The position numbers and the translations under genes were made by a program. Positions 63,353 to 64,000 of a DNA stretch of 64,000 nt are shown here, piece by piece. The stretch's first letter is position 1, and each line of letters starts with the position of its first letter. Source of the stretch: Pseudomonas viridiflava (GTDB taxonomy: Bacteria; Pseudomonadota; Gammaproteobacteria; Pseudomonadales; Pseudomonadaceae); contig NZ_UTIQ01000001.1 in assembly GCF_900582625.1 (NCBI RefSeq), positions 930,001-994,000 of the forward strand, given 5' to 3'. The notes beneath the pieces are model-generated. The model was not told the origin of the DNA, searched no databases, and worked only from the letters and a program-made list of their open reading frames with translations.

Positions 63353-64000
63353 TTACTGGTGATACGGCGCCGACAACTCATGCACCGCTTCCAGGAATGC
63401 ACCGGCATGGGCCGGGTTCACTTCCGGCGTGATGCCGTGACCGAGGTTGAACACGTGGCCGCTGCCCTTGCCGTAGCTGGCCAGAATGCGCGCCACTTCG
63501 TTGCGAATGGCCGCGGGCTGGGCGTAGAGCACGGTCGGATCCATGTTGCCTTGCAGCGAGACCTGCTCACCCACGCGACGGCGGGCTTCGCCGATGTCGC
63601 ACGTCCAGTCCAGGCCCAGCGCGTCGGCACCGGCGTCGGCGAGCGACTCTAGCCACAGCCCGCCGTTCTTGGTGAACAGAATCACCGGAATCTTGCGACC
63701 TTCGTGCTCTCGAATCAGACCGCTGACGATCTTTTTCATATACGCCAGCGAGAATTCCAGGTACGCCGCCGACGACAAGTTGCCGCCCCAGGTATCGAAA
63801 ATCTGCACGGCTTGGGCGCCAGCGCGGATCTGACCGTTGAGGTACTGAGTGACCGACTGCGCCAGCTTGTCGAGCAGCAGGTGCATGGCCTGCGGGTTGT
63901 CGTAAAGCATGGCCTTGGATTTGCGGAAGTCCTTGGAGGAGCCGCCTTCAACCATATAGGTCGCCAGCGTCCACGGGCTGCCAGAGAAACCAATCAACGG
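63353..64000 (-). CDS. hemE: Uroporphyrinogen decarboxylase HemE (partial, C-terminal part)
   Basis: About 215 C-terminal residues; the start lies beyond the right edge. '[18 protein letters not shown]' (substrate loop), '[13 protein letters not shown]', '[12 protein letters not shown]', '[12 protein letters not shown]' and '[13 protein letters not shown]' are all family signatures. The enzyme converts uroporphyrinogen III to coproporphyrinogen III in haem synthesis. It is not in an operon with hemL but lies in the same region. Confidence 0.95.
   Translation of the reverse strand, partial: PLIGFSGSPWTLATYMVEGGSSKDFRKSKAMLYDNPQAMHLLLDKLAQSVTQYLNGQIRAGAQAVQIFDTWGGNLSSAAYLEFSLAYMKKIVSGLIREHEGRKIPVILFTKNGGLWLESLADAGADALGLDWTCDIGEARRRVGEQVSLQGNMDPTVLYAQPAAIRNEVARILASYGKGSGHVFNLGHGITPEVNPAHAGAFLEAVHELSAPYHQ

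Overview
The window reads as a chromosome segment of a fluorescent or plant/soil-type Pseudomonas. This rests on the GC-rich codon use, on the REP palindromes of the type 'catcgcggctaaagccgctcccac', and on several gene orders I remember from P. aeruginosa PAO1: roxSR-SIMPL-dpp; piuB-piuA-piuC-Sel1-speC; ampE-ampD-DUF1631-nadC-pilABCD-coaE-yacG; ndh next to a tRNA cluster; amn-aidB-like-tetR-ladS-thiD-thiE-hemL. No searches were run; family names come from motifs read in the translations.

Layout. 1-0.9 kb: start of an SbmA/YddA-type ABC exporter. 1.0-3.9 kb: RoxS/RoxR redox two-component system and a periplasmic SIMPL protein. 4.1-11.7 kb: a di/oligopeptide ABC importer with two tandem binding proteins followed by dppBCDF. 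11.9-18.8 kb: Fur-type iron locus piuB, piuA, piuC and a Sel1 protein. 19-23.5 kb: speC, prfC, a DUF559 nuclease embedded in palindromic repeats, and a TatD-type nuclease. 23.6-25.1 kb: an A+T-rich single-gene insertion encoding a chimeric secreted tyrosine phosphatase. 25.4-27.4 kb: a chemoreceptor with a FliA-type promoter. 27.7-31.6 kb: ampE, ampD, a DUF1631 protein. 31.9-39.2 kb: nadC, tfpZ, pilA, pilBCD, coaE, yacG. 39.2-43.0 kb: small conserved genes, an orphan CbiM-like permease, DUF1780, MOSC, DUF3094, ndh. 43.2-43.4 kb: tRNA-Asn, tRNA-Pro and tRNA-Lys. 43.6-46.4 kb: a second DUF1631 protein with a PilZ protein. 46.4-48.2 kb: a Gly/Asn-rich secreted protein and a 76-77-bp tandem repeat. 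48.2-52.0 kb: Lrp regulator, DUF2788, RluE, alcohol dehydrogenase, MBL lipoprotein. 52.4-58.9 kb: amn, AidB-like dehydrogenase with its TetR regulator, LadS. 59.2-64 kb: thiD, thiE, hemL, a membrane protein, a Sel1-like protein and the end of hemE.

Most of the window is core Pseudomonas housekeeping. The outstanding exception is the gene at 23,619-25,133. It starts with an extended signal peptide and roughly half of a two-partner-secretion (filamentous-haemagglutinin) domain, and then, exactly where the second NPNG motif should come, becomes a complete-looking protein tyrosine phosphatase (HCTTGVGRTG, PVSD acid loop, Gln loop). Its phosphatase part has clearly lower G+C than its neighbours. 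Other points worth following are the DUF559 nuclease whose frame ends inside a dispersed palindrome, the tandem repeat carrying GGA-loop hairpins, the two DUF1631 paralogues (one beside PilZ), the perfect double operator of the TetR/AidB unit, and the sigma-54 and FliA promoters that can be read at pilA and the chemoreceptor.
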